64,000 nucleotides of DNA, taken from an uncultured Bacteroidales bacterium. Lineage in GTDB: Bacteria > Bacteroidota > Bacteroidia > Bacteroidales > WCHB1-69. The stretch spans positions 57,383 to 121,382 of the forward strand of contig OMYJ01000008.1 in assembly GCA_900315245.1 (NCBI GenBank), in the 5' to 3' direction. The position numbers were made by a program, and so were the translations under genes. Positions 16,551-26,400 of the stretch are shown in pieces. Below the pieces are notes generated by a model. It was not told where the DNA came from. It did not search any database and saw nothing but the letters and a program-made list of their open reading frames with translations. How positions within the stretch are numbered: position 1 is the first letter of the stretch; every line of letters starts with the position of its first letter.

Positions 16551-17120
16551 ATGCCCGTGAATCCGCAATATATCACCCTGCTGCGCCAACTCGTGGAGGA
16601 GTCGGCGGATCATACCATCGCCACCTCCAACGACTTTATCTTCCTGTCGGGAGAAATACAGGGACGGCTGAATGAGAACCTCAGTGTCTCCACGCTGAAG
16701 CGGCTTTGGGGGTATGTGGATGGCTATGCCTCGGTGCGCCCCAGCACCCTCGACATCCTCGCCCGCTTCACAGGCTTCCCCGACTGGGAGACCTTCGTGT
16801 CGGACTATTGTGAGGTGGAAAGTGTGCAATCATCGCATCGTGTGGTGTCGCCATCACTCTATTCCAAAGATTTGGATGCCGGGAAACAAGTGAACATTTG
16901 CTGGAATCCCAACCGATGCTGCCTTCTCAAGCATCTGGGTAACAGTCTGTTTGAAGTCATATCGTCAGATAATGCCAAACTGAAGTCTGGCGACCGATTC
17001 CTGTGCCAACGCTTCACCCTGAACCAGCCGCTGTATGTGGAATTGCTGACCAAAGACGGCAATACGGAGTTGTTCGTGATGGGCAACAAAGGCGGATTGA
17101 CCAGTCTTACTTTGCTCTAA
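16551..17120 (+). CDS. Small predicted DNA-binding regulator next to the kinase
   Basis: 189 residues from ATG 16551; the longer in-frame start at 16518 would overlap the promoter. Residues about 5-90 are helical. The stretch LSVSTLKRLWGYV followed by RPSTLDILARFTGF looks like an XRE-type helix-turn-helix with its following helices. The C-terminal half (about 105-189) is beta-rich and could sense or dimerise. There is no membrane helix. An AGAACC direct repeat upstream of its own promoter, shared with the lipoprotein and small-RNA promoters, fits an autoregulator of this locus. This is inference from position; DNA binding has not been shown. Downstream is a terminator at 17156. Confidence 0.6.
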   Translation: MPVNPQYITLLRQLVEESADHTIATSNDFIFLSGEIQGRLNENLSVSTLKRLWGYVDGYASVRPSTLDILARFTGFPDWETFVSDYCEVESVQSSHRVVSPSLYSKDLDAGKQVNICWNPNRCCLLKHLGNSLFEVISSDNAKLKSGDRFLCQRFTLNQPLYVELLTKDGNTELFVMGNKGGLTSLTLL

Positions 17121-17155
17121 TCCATCGCTTTCCTTTTTTCTCCTCAAAGAAAAAA

Positions 17156-17185
17156 GCCCGGAGTCTATCTCACTCCAGGCCTTTT
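17156..17185. terminator. Bidirectional terminator between convergent genes
   Basis: GCCCGGAGT pairs with ACTCCAGGC, followed by CTTTT on the plus strand and preceded by an A-rich run that serves the minus strand. It separates 16551-17120 from the acyltransferase gene. Confidence 0.7.
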
Positions 17186-17187
17186 GC

Positions 17188-17206
17188 GGACGTATACGAT
17201 ACGTCC
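17188..17206. repeat. Perfect palindrome at the end of the acyltransferase gene
   Basis: GGACGTAT-ACG-ATACGTCC, ending one base before the stop codon region of the gene that ends at 17207. It is followed by CTAC and resembles the GTAGAGACG palindrome family in this window. Confidence 0.55.
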
Positions 17207-18469
17207 CTACTTAATCAACGCCATATCCGGTATGGGCTTGTCGTACTCGCCTTTGGCCAATCGCACCTTGATGTCGCGGAAAGCAGCCAACGTGCGCTCC
17301 ACGTCCTCCATGCTGTGGGCAGCAGTGGGGATGATGCGGAAGATGAGCATTCCAGGAGGAATGACGGGATAGGTGACGATTGAACAGAAGATGTTGTAGT
17401 TCTCGCGCAAGTCAACGGCGATGTTGGCAGCCTGATCGACACCGCAATACAAATGCACCGGGGTGACACACGCCTCGGCGGGTCCGATCTCGTAACCGAG
17501 GTCGCGGAAACCTTTCTGCAAGGCGCGGGTGATTTTCCACAGTTGGGCTCTCAGACGGTCGCCTTCCTCGCTGCGGATGATCTCAAGACGTTTCAGACAG
17601 CCGACCACGATGGGCATCGGGAGTGATTTGGCGTACATCTGGGAACGCATGTTGTAACGCAAGACATTGATAATGCTCTTCTCCGTCGCCACGAAGCCGC
17701 CAATGGTGGCCATAGACTTCGCATACGCACCGATATAGACATCAATGTCGTCCATCACGCCGAAATGCTCGGAAGTGCCTCTTCCGTGAGGACCCATGGC
17801 TCCAAAACCGTGAGCGTCGTCGATGAGGATGCGGAACGGGTATTTTTTCTTGAGAGCCGCAATTTGGTCGAGGATGCCAAGTGCGCCGGTCATGCCGAAC
17901 ACGCCTTCGGTGATCAGCAGTACGCCGCCACCCTGCTCATCGGCGATCTTGCAGGCGTTGCCGAGAATACGCTCGCAATCCACAATGTCGTTGTGGCGGA
18001 ATTTGAAGCTCTTGCCGAGGTGCAAACGGATACCGTCGCGCAGACAGGCGTGAGCTTCCGCATCATAAACGATGACATCGCGTCTGCAGACCAGCGAGTC
18101 GATGGTGGACATGATGCCCTGATAGCCGAAGTTGAACTCAAAAGCAGCTTCCTTATGCTCGAAATCGGCCAACTCACGCTCCAATTGTTCGTGGAGGGCG
18201 GTCTGACCGGTCATCATACGGCTGCCCATCGGATAGGCCATACCCCAGCGGGCAGCACCTTCCGCATCAGCTTTACGAACCTCAGGATGGTTGGCCAAAC
18301 CGAGGTAGTTGTTAAGACTCCAGCAAAGCACCTCCTTGCCGTTGAAACGCATGTGGGGGCCCAGTTCGCCTTCCAGCTTCGGGAATGCGAAATAACCGTC
18401 AATCTTCTCGCGGTATTGTCCAATCGGACCACCGGATGACTCTTTTATTCTTTCGAAAATGTCTTTCAT
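17207..18469 (-). CDS. Alpha-oxoamine synthase, candidate cysteate acyltransferase (sulfonolipid type)
   Basis: 420 residues. This is a fold-type I PLP enzyme of the alpha-oxoamine synthase family, which condenses an amino acid with an acyl thioester. Visible are His140 (DAEAH, stacks on PLP), the DDAHGFG motif at 217-223 and the PLP lysine Lys251 in YAKSMATIGGF. The N-terminal part (GGPIGQYREKIDGYFAFP then KLEGELGPHM) matches, from memory, the Bacteroidetes subfamily that includes the cysteate fatty-acyltransferase needed for capnine-type sulfonolipids, rather than glycine C-acetyltransferase (Kbl) or classical serine palmitoyltransferase. The candidate cysteate synthase at the window start would supply its substrate. 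The next reductase of the pathway is not in the window. Serine palmitoyltransferase remains possible. Confidence 0.8.
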   Translation of the reverse strand: MKDIFERIKESSGGPIGQYREKIDGYFAFPKLEGELGPHMRFNGKEVLCWSLNNYLGLANHPEVRKADAEGAARWGMAYPMGSRMMTGQTALHEQLERELADFEHKEAAFEFNFGYQGIMSTIDSLVCRRDVIVYDAEAHACLRDGIRLHLGKSFKFRHNDIVDCERILGNACKIADEQGGGVLLITEGVFGMTGALGILDQIAALKKKYPFRILIDDAHGFGAMGPHGRGTSEHFGVMDDIDVYIGAYAKSMATIGGFVATEKSIINVLRYNMRSQMYAKSLPMPIVVGCLKRLEIIRSEEGDRLRAQLWKITRALQKGFRDLGYEIGPAEACVTPVHLYCGVDQAANIAVDLRENYNIFCSIVTYPVIPPGMLIFRIIPTAAHSMEDVERTLAAFRDIKVRLAKGEYDKPIPDMALIK

Positions 18470-18506
18470 ATTATTGTCGATTTATTTGTTGTTTATTCGT
18501 TGTTTG

Positions 18507-18583
18507 GTGATCAGTGATCAGTGAACAGTGATCAGTGAACAGTGATCAGTGATCAGTGATCAGTGATTAGGGAATAGGGAATT
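18507..18583. repeat. Heptamer array, 11 units
   Basis: Units of GTGATCA and close variants (GTGAACA, GTGATTA, GGGAATA), period 7. It lies upstream of the acyltransferase start and is part of the family at 44051, 47729, 52754 and 57089. Confidence 0.85.
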
Positions 18584-18624
18584 ATAGCAATAAGTAGTAT
18601 CTATTAGAGAACACATCAATCATT

Positions 18625-18696
18625 CATCGTATCATCGTATCATCGTATCATCGTATCATCATATCATCGTATCATCGTATCATCGTATCATCGTCA
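18625..18696. repeat. Octamer array CATCGTAT, 9 units
   Basis: Period 8. The last unit holds the stop codon of the gene that ends at 18694, so on the minus strand the array starts exactly at the stop. Confidence 0.9.
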
Positions 18697-20223
18697 CTCC
18701 TGTTTCCGTTTCGCCTCTTCCATCTTTTCGTACTCCTCAAGGAACTGCGGGATGTTGTTCATGTCGATGCGTTTGTTGAGGATGATTTCGTGGCGGCTGT
18801 TAAGAATGAACATTGCCGGATTTCCCATCTCATAAATATTGAAATACTCAAGGTAGTCCATGTTGCCCTTGTTGCCTCCGACCTGAATCCAAGGATAGTT
18901 GTTCTCTTTCACATACTTTTTCCAGCGGTCAGTATCGGAATCGTTGCCGACGGCATAGACCTCGAAATTACGCTTGCCAATGGCCTGCAACGAATCATAG
19001 ACCGCGCGGAGCTTCTTGGATTCCTTCTTACAGGTCGGACAATCAGGGTCATAGAACCAGAGAATCGTGTAAGGCTTGTTGATTCTGTACGATGAATGCC
19101 ATTTGGTCATATCATCCGTCAAGGTGGTGTCGGGGATAAAGAGTTCAGGGGCGATTTTCCCAATCAAAATGGGTTCAAGACGTGTGACCCGCTTCCGGTA
19201 TTTCGCAATGATATCCTCGTCAAGCCAATAGCATTTACCTTCCAGCTGGTTGGTTTTGGCAATGTGATAGAACACAGCGTCATGTCCAATCACCTTGCTG
19301 GTCTCAAACTGGTAAGAGAGCCAGTCGGTGCAATAGTGGTACATAAACGTATCCTTTTCTGTCTTTTTCAAGAAAATATCTACATATTTGTTAATTGTAT
19401 CTGCTTCCTGATAGTATAAAACTTTCTGGAAATATTCCTTCAACTTGGGTTCAAAGGAAGGAATATAGATGAAACGATGGTCTCCCAAGTCGAAGTTGTC
19501 CCAATAATGGAGACGATAGTAGGCCGCCTGTCTCTGGTAATCAGGTGTACCATCTTCATTTTTCATCTCCGGAAGCTCAATGCTTTGGTAAGATTTCTGC
19601 ATCTTAGAGAACAGGAAATCAGGATTTTTGTCAATCAGTTCCTTAATGAAAGCGGTCATTTCATCATTAATTCCTGCCAGCTTATCCTTATAAAAGTTGG
19701 CACTGTCAACGTTCCCCGCTTCGTCAAATTCCTTGCGTTTCTTGGCCCATTCGCTAGCCAACAGCGAAGCCTGGGCAGTCTTCTTTTGGAAACGGAGCAT
19801 CTCGGCATTCTCCGGCGAATTCTTCACTGAAAAGTTCTCCGGATTCATCGTGGTGTCCAAGTTGTACTCGAAATGTTGGTTGTTGTCGAGGATGAAGTTC
19901 AGATAGAGCTTCTTGTCCATCGAAACCAGAGAGTACATGCCGTCATCGTAGCGGTCAGCACCCTTGAACACGAATTTACCCTTCGCTGCAGGCTTGACGG
20001 AATCCTTGAGAATCAGCTTCTCGTTGTAATGGATTACCAAATACACCAAAGTGTCCTTGGAATCTTTGATGTTGAAAACCAGCTCATGACCGTCCTTGTC
20101 GCGGTAATTGGCCGGATTGTTCCTTGACTTCTGCAGGTTCTTCGGCGTGTCGTTCTGGGCGAATATTCCAGAAATGCCTATGAAGAAACTGGACAACAAC
20201 AGAAGAATAAACGTTTTTTTCAT
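18694..20223 (-). CDS. DUF5106/thioredoxin-like secreted protein
   Basis: 509 residues. It has a Sec signal peptide ending near FAQ at 21-23. The N-terminal region (about 40-140) is beta-rich and resembles DUF4369, the middle (about 150-350) is helical as in DUF5106 proteins, and the last 130 residues form a thioredoxin-like domain of the TlpA/AhpC type with CPTC at 395-398 after WFYDPD. The protein is predicted to act in the periplasm as a thiol-disulfide oxidoreductase; its partner is unknown. A paralogue with the same layout lies directly upstream at 20340-21710. The two are separated by octamer and hairpin repeats, so separate transcripts are possible. Confidence 0.82.
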   Translation of the reverse strand: MKKTFILLLLSSFFIGISGIFAQNDTPKNLQKSRNNPANYRDKDGHELVFNIKDSKDTLVYLVIHYNEKLILKDSVKPAAKGKFVFKGADRYDDGMYSLVSMDKKLYLNFILDNNQHFEYNLDTTMNPENFSVKNSPENAEMLRFQKKTAQASLLASEWAKKRKEFDEAGNVDSANFYKDKLAGINDEMTAFIKELIDKNPDFLFSKMQKSYQSIELPEMKNEDGTPDYQRQAAYYRLHYWDNFDLGDHRFIYIPSFEPKLKEYFQKVLYYQEADTINKYVDIFLKKTEKDTFMYHYCTDWLSYQFETSKVIGHDAVFYHIAKTNQLEGKCYWLDEDIIAKYRKRVTRLEPILIGKIAPELFIPDTTLTDDMTKWHSSYRINKPYTILWFYDPDCPTCKKESKKLRAVYDSLQAIGKRNFEVYAVGNDSDTDRWKKYVKENNYPWIQVGGNKGNMDYLEYFNIYEMGNPAMFILNSRHEIILNKRIDMNNIPQFLEEYEKMEEAKRKQE

Positions 20224-20259
20224 ATTTCTGTACTATATTTGTTTATCGTTTTATTACTA

Positions 20260-20310
20260 CCCCGCCATTCGGGCACCCCTTCTAAAAGAAGAGGAATGGT
20301 CCTTCGATCG
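20260..20310 (+). repeat. Double-hairpin repeat of about 50 bp, copy 1
   Basis: A CCGCCATTCGGGCA-type hairpin, then a CTTCT/AGAAG hairpin, then GGAATGGTCCTTCGA. Related copies are at 21800-21850 and, inverted, at 55912-55967. Confidence 0.65.
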
Positions 20311-20316
20311 TTTTTT

Positions 20317-20348
20317 CATCGTCTCATCGCTTCATCGTCTCATCGCAT
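20317..20348. repeat. Octamer array CATCGTCT/CATCGCTT, 4 units
   Basis: Period 8. It covers the stop codon (20340-20342) of the gene on its right; the last codon and the stop (CGATGA) are part of the array. Confidence 0.8.
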
Positions 20349-21710
20349 CAACCGCATAATCTCATCTAACGTAATTTGACGTGCAATTATTACATGATTT
20401 TTTTCATTATCTATCAATAAAATGACCGGCGTGGTGACGATGTCGAAATACTCGATGAAATCCTCGCTGGTCTCGCCCATGGAGGTGCTGAGGTTGATCC
20501 AGTCGTCCAGACCGTGTTTCTCAGAGAAGGCCGTCCAGCGGTCGTAGTCGTCGTTGACCTCCACGGCAAAGACCTCGAAATCAAGCTCGTCTGCCCATTG
20601 CTGGTAGAGATCGTGCAGAATCGGGGTCTGTTCCTGACAGTGGTCGCAGTCGGGGTCCCAGAACCAGAGGATCGTGTATTTCGTCTTTATCTCGTTGGTG
20701 GAGTGCTGTTTGCCGTTAATGTCGTAGGCGGTGAGCTCGGGAATTTGCGCACCGGGGGCGAGCTTGCGAACAACATCTATTTTCCGTTTGGCCAGACGCG
20801 CACGGTCGCCCAAGCAACAGGGAAGATTGTATTTGTCATAAAGATGCAACAGAATTGGATCGTATGCAGGTTCTCCTGTCGCCCAATAGGCATTGAAAAG
20901 ATAAGTTGCCAAGAAACCGGGCCTACAGCAACCCGCCAAAAGACTATCTATAGCGGGAATCAAATATTCCGTGTTATATATCTGATTATCTGTCAAATAT
21001 TTAGAAATAAATGGATGAATCGCTGACTTGGAATTCCAGATCAAAGGATCTGAAAGGTTCAATTTCGAGATCACATAGTCGTAAATAGATTTAGGTATGG
21101 ATAACTGAGGATTCTGTTGGAGGACAGACAAATATGCAGAAAGTGCAACGTCATACAGATAATACTGTTCCACAGAACTGCCAGGTGCATCGGAATATTT
21201 CTCTATTATCTGCCGGAAAGCATCCACAGAAACGATCGCGTTTGAATTACGACGAATTTCATCAGAAAGATTCGCGTAATTTGCTTCATAACTTCCTGAC
21301 TTACAAGCAAAATTTCCAACTTTATTGTACCCATTGCCGTATGTCATCAAGCTGTTATGAGAATTTCGCAACATAATATCCCAAACGGGCGCTCCGCCTT
21401 TTTCATATACTAAACGATATACGCCCTTTTCGACGGGATGCTTGCTTTTGAATTTAGCTTTTCCTCCCTTGACAACAGCACTGTCCAGATAAACGGGAGT
21501 TCCACATTGATAACCTTCCAGATACAGAACCTGATGATTTGATATAATGTCCTTGTCTATTACTTGGATATTATAATGCATCAGGTTTCGCACGGAGGTC
21601 ATACACCCGCATGGTTCATCCACCTGAGCGCACACCATCCCCACCGTCCCTAAGACCAGGGCCAGCAGTATAGTGATTGTCCGGATATGTGTTCGTTTGG
21701 TCATTCGCAT
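20340..21710 (-). CDS. DUF5106/thioredoxin-like secreted protein, paralogue
   Basis: 456 residues from ATG 21710; ATG 21704 is possible. A signal peptide ends near VCAQ at 26-29. The layout equals that of the gene at 18694: beta-rich N-terminal region, helical middle, and a TlpA-like thioredoxin domain with CDHC at 355-358 after WFWDPD. Two further cysteines follow the signal peptide (CGC at about 34-36). It is predicted to be a periplasmic thiol oxidoreductase. Its 3' end runs into an octamer array and its 5' end is preceded by another, so repeats flank it on both sides. Tandem duplication followed by divergence is the likely origin of the pair. Confidence 0.8.
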   Translation of the reverse strand: MRMTKRTHIRTITILLALVLGTVGMVCAQVDEPCGCMTSVRNLMHYNIQVIDKDIISNHQVLYLEGYQCGTPVYLDSAVVKGGKAKFKSKHPVEKGVYRLVYEKGGAPVWDIMLRNSHNSLMTYGNGYNKVGNFACKSGSYEANYANLSDEIRRNSNAIVSVDAFRQIIEKYSDAPGSSVEQYYLYDVALSAYLSVLQQNPQLSIPKSIYDYVISKLNLSDPLIWNSKSAIHPFISKYLTDNQIYNTEYLIPAIDSLLAGCCRPGFLATYLFNAYWATGEPAYDPILLHLYDKYNLPCCLGDRARLAKRKIDVVRKLAPGAQIPELTAYDINGKQHSTNEIKTKYTILWFWDPDCDHCQEQTPILHDLYQQWADELDFEVFAVEVNDDYDRWTAFSEKHGLDDWINLSTSMGETSEDFIEYFDIVTTPVILLIDNEKNHVIIARQITLDEIMRLMR

Positions 21711-21718
21711 TATCGTTT

Positions 21719-21798
21719 CATCGTTTCATCGCTTCATCGCTTCATCGTATCATCGCTTCATCGTATCATCGTTTCATCGTTTCATCGCTTCATCGTTC
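21719..21798. repeat. Octamer array CATCGNTT, 10 units
   Basis: Period 8, units CATCGTTT, CATCGCTT and CATCGTAT. It lies just upstream of the start of 20340-21710. Confidence 0.9.
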
Positions 21799-21799
21799 A

Positions 21800-21850
21800 C
21801 CCCCCTGCCCTTCGGGCATCCCCCCTAAAGGGGGAAATGGTGCTTCGACC
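21800..21850 (+). repeat. Double-hairpin repeat of about 50 bp, copy 2
   Basis: GCCCTTCGGGC hairpin then CCCCCCTAAAGGGGG hairpin, then AAATGGTGCTTCGACC. Same order of parts as copy 1. Confidence 0.7.
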
Positions 21851-21857
21851 CATTCCT

Positions 21858-21913
21858 CATTCATCATTCAGCATTCAGCATTCAGCATTCAGCATTCATC
21901 ATTCAGCATTCAG
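21858..21913. repeat. Heptamer array CATTCAG, 8 units
   Basis: Period 7, units CATTCAG and CATTCAT. It includes the stop codon of glmM, and the last residues of GlmM (MLNAE) are encoded by repeat units. Confidence 0.9.
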
Positions 21914-23299
21914 CATTAGTTCCCGTATGTCCGCCATCAGTTTGTTGGCGATGTTCTCGGCGACCTGCGGGGTGAGGGCCTCGGCGTAGATGCGCATGAT
22001 GGGTTCGGTGTTGGAGCTGCGCACGTGCACCCAGCTGTCGTCGAAATCGACTCGCACACCATCGACCGTATTTACTTGGTAATTAGCGTATTTCTCGGCA
22101 ATCTTGGCCAAAATCGCCTTCAAGTCAACGGAACTGTCGAGTTCGGTTTTCTTCTTCACGATGCAGTAGTCGGGATAGAGGGCGCGGATCTGGCTGCAGC
22201 TCTTGCCGCTCTTGGCCATATAGGTCAGGAAGAGCGCGATGCCCACGAGCGCGTCGCGACCGTAATGCAGCTCGGGATAGATGACGCCTCCGTTGCCTTC
22301 ACCACCGATGACGGCGTTGGTCTTCTTCATCATCTCCACCACATTGACCTCACCGACAGCGGAAGGTGTGTAAGTAACGCCATACTTGTCACTTACATCC
22401 TTCAACGCACGGGAAGACGAGAGGTTGGAAACGGTGTTGCCGGGTGTGTGTTGCAGCACGTAGTCGGCCACGGCCACCAACGTGTTCTCCTCGACAAACA
22501 GTGTACCGTCCTCCTTAACGATAGCCAATCTATCGACATCGGGATCGACCACGAAGCCGACATCGTAATTGGAGCGCTCCATAGCGTTGCAGATACCCGC
22601 CAAGTTCTCGGGAATCGGCTCTGGATTATGGGCGAAAACGCCGTTCATCTCGCTGTTGAGTACCGTCACATCGTTGACACCCAGCGCTTTCAGAAGAACA
22701 GGAAGAGCCAGCGCGCCAGTGGAATTCACCGTATCCAAAATCACTTTGAAATTGGCTTTCGCGATAGCATTCTTATCCACCAACGGCAGATTCAGGATGG
22801 CATCCACATGGTCCTTAATGGCATTTTCATACAGGGTATAACTTCCTAATTTATCAATCGTTGCATAGTTCAATTCATCCGATTCTGTAAGTTCCACGAT
22901 GCGTTTGGCCTCATCACCGGAGACGAACTCGCCGGTGTTGTTGAGCAACTTCAGCGCGTTCCACTGCATCGGGTTGTGACTGGCGGTGATGATGATGCCG
23001 CCGTCGGCTTTTTGCTGGATGACCGCCATCTCCGTCGTCGGGGTCGTGGAGAGGCCGAGGTCGATCACGTCAATGCCCATGCTCTGCAACGTACTGCAGA
23101 CCAAGCGGTTCACAATATCGCCGGAGATACGGGCATCGCGCCCGACCACCATGCGCATAGGGTTAGTTTCCTCCCTCTTTTCAAGCAGGAAAGTGGCGAA
23201 AGCCGTTGTAAATCTTACGACATCGACGGGGGTAAGGTTCTCGCCGACAGTTCCTCCGATGGTTCCGCGGATTCCGGAAATGGACTTAATAAGTGTCAT
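21899..23299 (-). CDS. glmM: Phosphoglucosamine mutase
   Basis: 466 residues. It converts glucosamine-6-phosphate to glucosamine-1-phosphate for UDP-GlcNAc, the precursor of peptidoglycan and lipid A. Motifs of the alpha-D-phosphohexomutase family are all present: the phosphoserine loop TASHNP with Ser107, the metal-binding DPDVDR, the sugar-binding EGNGG, and the phosphate-binding RSSNTEP near the C-terminus. Length is normal for the Bacteroidetes GlmM. Phosphomannomutase is the alternative, since the superfamily is promiscuous. It has its own -7 box. The gene's 3' end overlaps a heptamer array, so the C-terminal five residues are repeat-derived and probably neutral. Confidence 0.85.
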   Translation of the reverse strand: MTLIKSISGIRGTIGGTVGENLTPVDVVRFTTAFATFLLEKREETNPMRMVVGRDARISGDIVNRLVCSTLQSMGIDVIDLGLSTTPTTEMAVIQQKADGGIIITASHNPMQWNALKLLNNTGEFVSGDEAKRIVELTESDELNYATIDKLGSYTLYENAIKDHVDAILNLPLVDKNAIAKANFKVILDTVNSTGALALPVLLKALGVNDVTVLNSEMNGVFAHNPEPIPENLAGICNAMERSNYDVGFVVDPDVDRLAIVKEDGTLFVEENTLVAVADYVLQHTPGNTVSNLSSSRALKDVSDKYGVTYTPSAVGEVNVVEMMKKTNAVIGGEGNGGVIYPELHYGRDALVGIALFLTYMAKSGKSCSQIRALYPDYCIVKKKTELDSSVDLKAILAKIAEKYANYQVNTVDGVRVDFDDSWVHVRSSNTEPIMRIYAEALTPQVAENIANKLMADIRELMLNAE

Positions 23300-23333
23300 A
23301 TATCTTTGTTTTTTTAATATTCAAAACAAGCCG

Positions 23334-23341
23334 CAAAAGTA
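23334..23341 (-). promoter_or_regulatory. -7 box of glmM
   Basis: TACTTTTG on the minus strand, 35 nt before the ATG at 23299. Confidence 0.5.
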
Positions 23342-23421
23342 AGAAAAATAGGCATAACTTGAGACGGCGCGACGAAAAAAAAGTTAAAAAACGCCTGTTA
23401 GATTTTTTATTTTTGACAGTT

Positions 23422-26400
23422 TCAAATGGACACCACCCTTACCTTGCTGCTAGAGTTGTTTCCCTCCTGAATCACCTGAATCTGTACGGGAATTCTCTCC
23501 TGAAGTTCCTCCACATGGCTGATGATTCCCACATGGCGGCCGGACTTGGTGTGGAGCGAACGCAGAGTGTTGATTGCGTTCTGCAACGGTTCGCCGCTGA
23601 GCGTGCCAAAACCTTCATCAATGAAAAGCGTATCCACCGCCAACTGCTGGCCTATATCGCTGAGGGCCAATGCCAACGACAGTGAGACAAGGAAGCTCTC
23701 CCCTCCGGAAATCGTGCTCGCCGCCCGGCTGGCATAACCTTGGTAGGCGTCTTCGATGGAAATGACAAAGGTGCCCGGCGCGACCTTCAACGTGTAACGG
23801 TCCGTCAGCGTCTTCATGTAGCTGTTTGCCGAATGAATCAGGCTGTCTAACACATAACTCTGGGCGATTTTCCTGAACTTGCTACCCGTCGCGTCTCCTA
23901 TGAGCTGGTTCAACCGCGACCACTTCTGGTATTCAGCATTTTTACTATTGGCATCCTCAATGAGCCGACCAAGTAGCCCCTTTTTCTCCTCATCCGACCT
24001 CAACTCTTGGGAAACCGCCGATTTCTTTGACAAAATCTCATCCAGCATACTGTCAACATCTTTGATACGCATTTCCAGAGCCTCAACCGTTTCCTCCTCC
24101 TTTAGTTCCGGTTTGTCCTGTCTGTGTTCCTTCTGTCTTCTGAGGACGTCGTCCAGCAGGGTTTTCTTGGTCAACACGTTGTTTTTTCCCGTATTGAGCG
24201 ACAAATTGAGGTCGTTGACACTCTGTTGGGCATATCCGCTCAATTCAACCAGTCTCTCTTTGCTGATTTCCACATGACCAACCAAAAAGGTCTCTAAGTT
24301 CTGACTATTAACCATGAATTCCGTCTCTGCTTTTTCCAGTTGCACAAGTGCCGTGGAGGTTCCGCTCTTCACACCGTTGGCTTTCCGTAGAATATCGGGA
24401 AGCAATACTATATTCATCGCTTCCAAGTCCTCCCATTCCGGCATCAGCTGACGGATGTCCGTTATGACCTCCTTCACCTTATTGCTGTCATCGGTCAACT
24501 TAGAGAGTTGGTTGTCGAGCGTCTGTTTCCGCTGAATATTATTCTGATAGACCTCCGCCTTGCGGTTCAATTCGTCAGAAAACTCTTTAGGGTTCTCCCG
24601 CCATTCGAAGTCCCATTGTCCAGTGATGTACTTCGCGGCATTCGCCTCCGCGGCGAAGACTTCCCCCATTTTCGTCTTGACAAGCTCTTCGGCCGTGGCA
24701 ATCTTGCTTTTGCACTCGTTGACCGCCTGCAGGGCCGTCTGTTCTGCAACTTTCAGCGTGTCCAGACTCTTGCGCATTGTTTCAAGAACTTTTCTCTGCT
24801 CCTTGTTGGCAGCGTCCTTATTTTCGCCCTCGGAGATCTTTTTTCCCAACTCTGCCACTACTTTTTCCGTCTGTTTTTGGAGAGAATCCAGCTTGTCGGG
24901 CGTAGTTTCCTCTATCTTTTCGATTCCGCACAGCTTACAGCCGTCAACAACTTTCCGTTTTGCGGTTTCAAGCGATGTGTCTTTCTCGAATGCGTCCTTG
25001 GCCGACTGGTAAGAGGATATTGCCGCCTTTATCTCGGCATCCTGCTTGTTTTTCTCGTTTAGAAGATTCTGGTACGTACTTTCCGCCTCTGTAAACGCCT
25101 CTTGCAGACCGCCGACGAGTTTGGCCAATTCATCCTCATGTGGAAGTCCATTCTTGATTTCTTGCATACAAACCGGGCAGGTGTCTCCCACATGTAGTTT
25201 TTGACGCAAGAACTTGGTATAATCATGGATAGTATCCGTTTGTTTGTCAAGCATTTCCTTACAAGTATCCATCTTCACCCTGGCATCACGAATCAGCGGT
25301 TCCAGCTGTGCAGCCTTTTCCTTTTTCCGCTCTATCTCAGCCAACGTTTTTTCAAGTGCTTTGTTTGTTTCTTCCCTGCGTTTTTTCTCTTGTTTATACA
25401 AATCAATTCTTTCTATCGTGGTCGTTATATTTTGCAGCAGGTTCTTGGCTTCTTCACGCTGATTGCGCAAATCGCCCAGATGGAGGGATTCCACGGCTTC
25501 CTCCTGGGACTTGATTCCCGCTTCCCGCATGTCGAAGGCAGTTTTCGCCGCGTTCGCATCGTCCTGCGCCCTCTGGAGAGCCGGTTGCAGTTTCTCCGTC
25601 AAATCTTTGTTTCCCTCGTTGACGACCCGCTGGTTGTCTTCAATTTTAGTGCGTCCGCCATCTATCGCTGACAAATAGCCCGTGATGGTTTGGGCGTTGC
25701 CATAGACCGATGCCCTGTCTTTTTCAGTTTCCAGAATGATTTCCACGGATTCAATTTCGCTTTTCGTCTTGGAAATCTCATTCTCCGCATAAGCGAACCC
25801 TCCAAGCACGCTGAGGTAATCCAGCCTCAAGGACGACAGTTTCCGTTGCTGGTCGGATTTGTCCTTCTCTGCTTTATTCATCGCCTCCAGCCAATTTCTG
25901 GCCTCTATTGAGTCGTTCCACTGCTTGACCAACAATTCTTTCGCTTTGAAATCGGGGCTTTCCACCGCTGCCAGGGCCTGCTGATATTCTTTCGTGGCAT
26001 TATCGAAATCCACAACAAGCGCCGCATCTGCCTTGATCCACTCCAACTTCCCCTTATCCTTATCGTTGGCCATTTTGACGGCCTTGTATTGCGTCTCAAA
26101 TTCCTCAATCTGCCGGTTTTTCTCCGCCACTTCCTCGTCCGACAAGGTAGTTGTTCCCTCCACCAGCCGCTTCGCATCGTTCCAATCTTTCTCCTTGTCG
26201 CCCGTCAACTCGTAAACCTTCTTTCCCAACTTCGAATAGATGTCCACGCCCGTGATTTTCTCCAAAATCTCCGCCTTTTCACTATCCTTGCTGTTCAGGA
26301 AACGCGTGAACTCACCCTGCGCCAACAACGTGGTTCGACAAAACTGGTTGAAATCAAGTCCGATGGCCGTTTTTATTTCTGCAACGATTTCCGCATCTTT

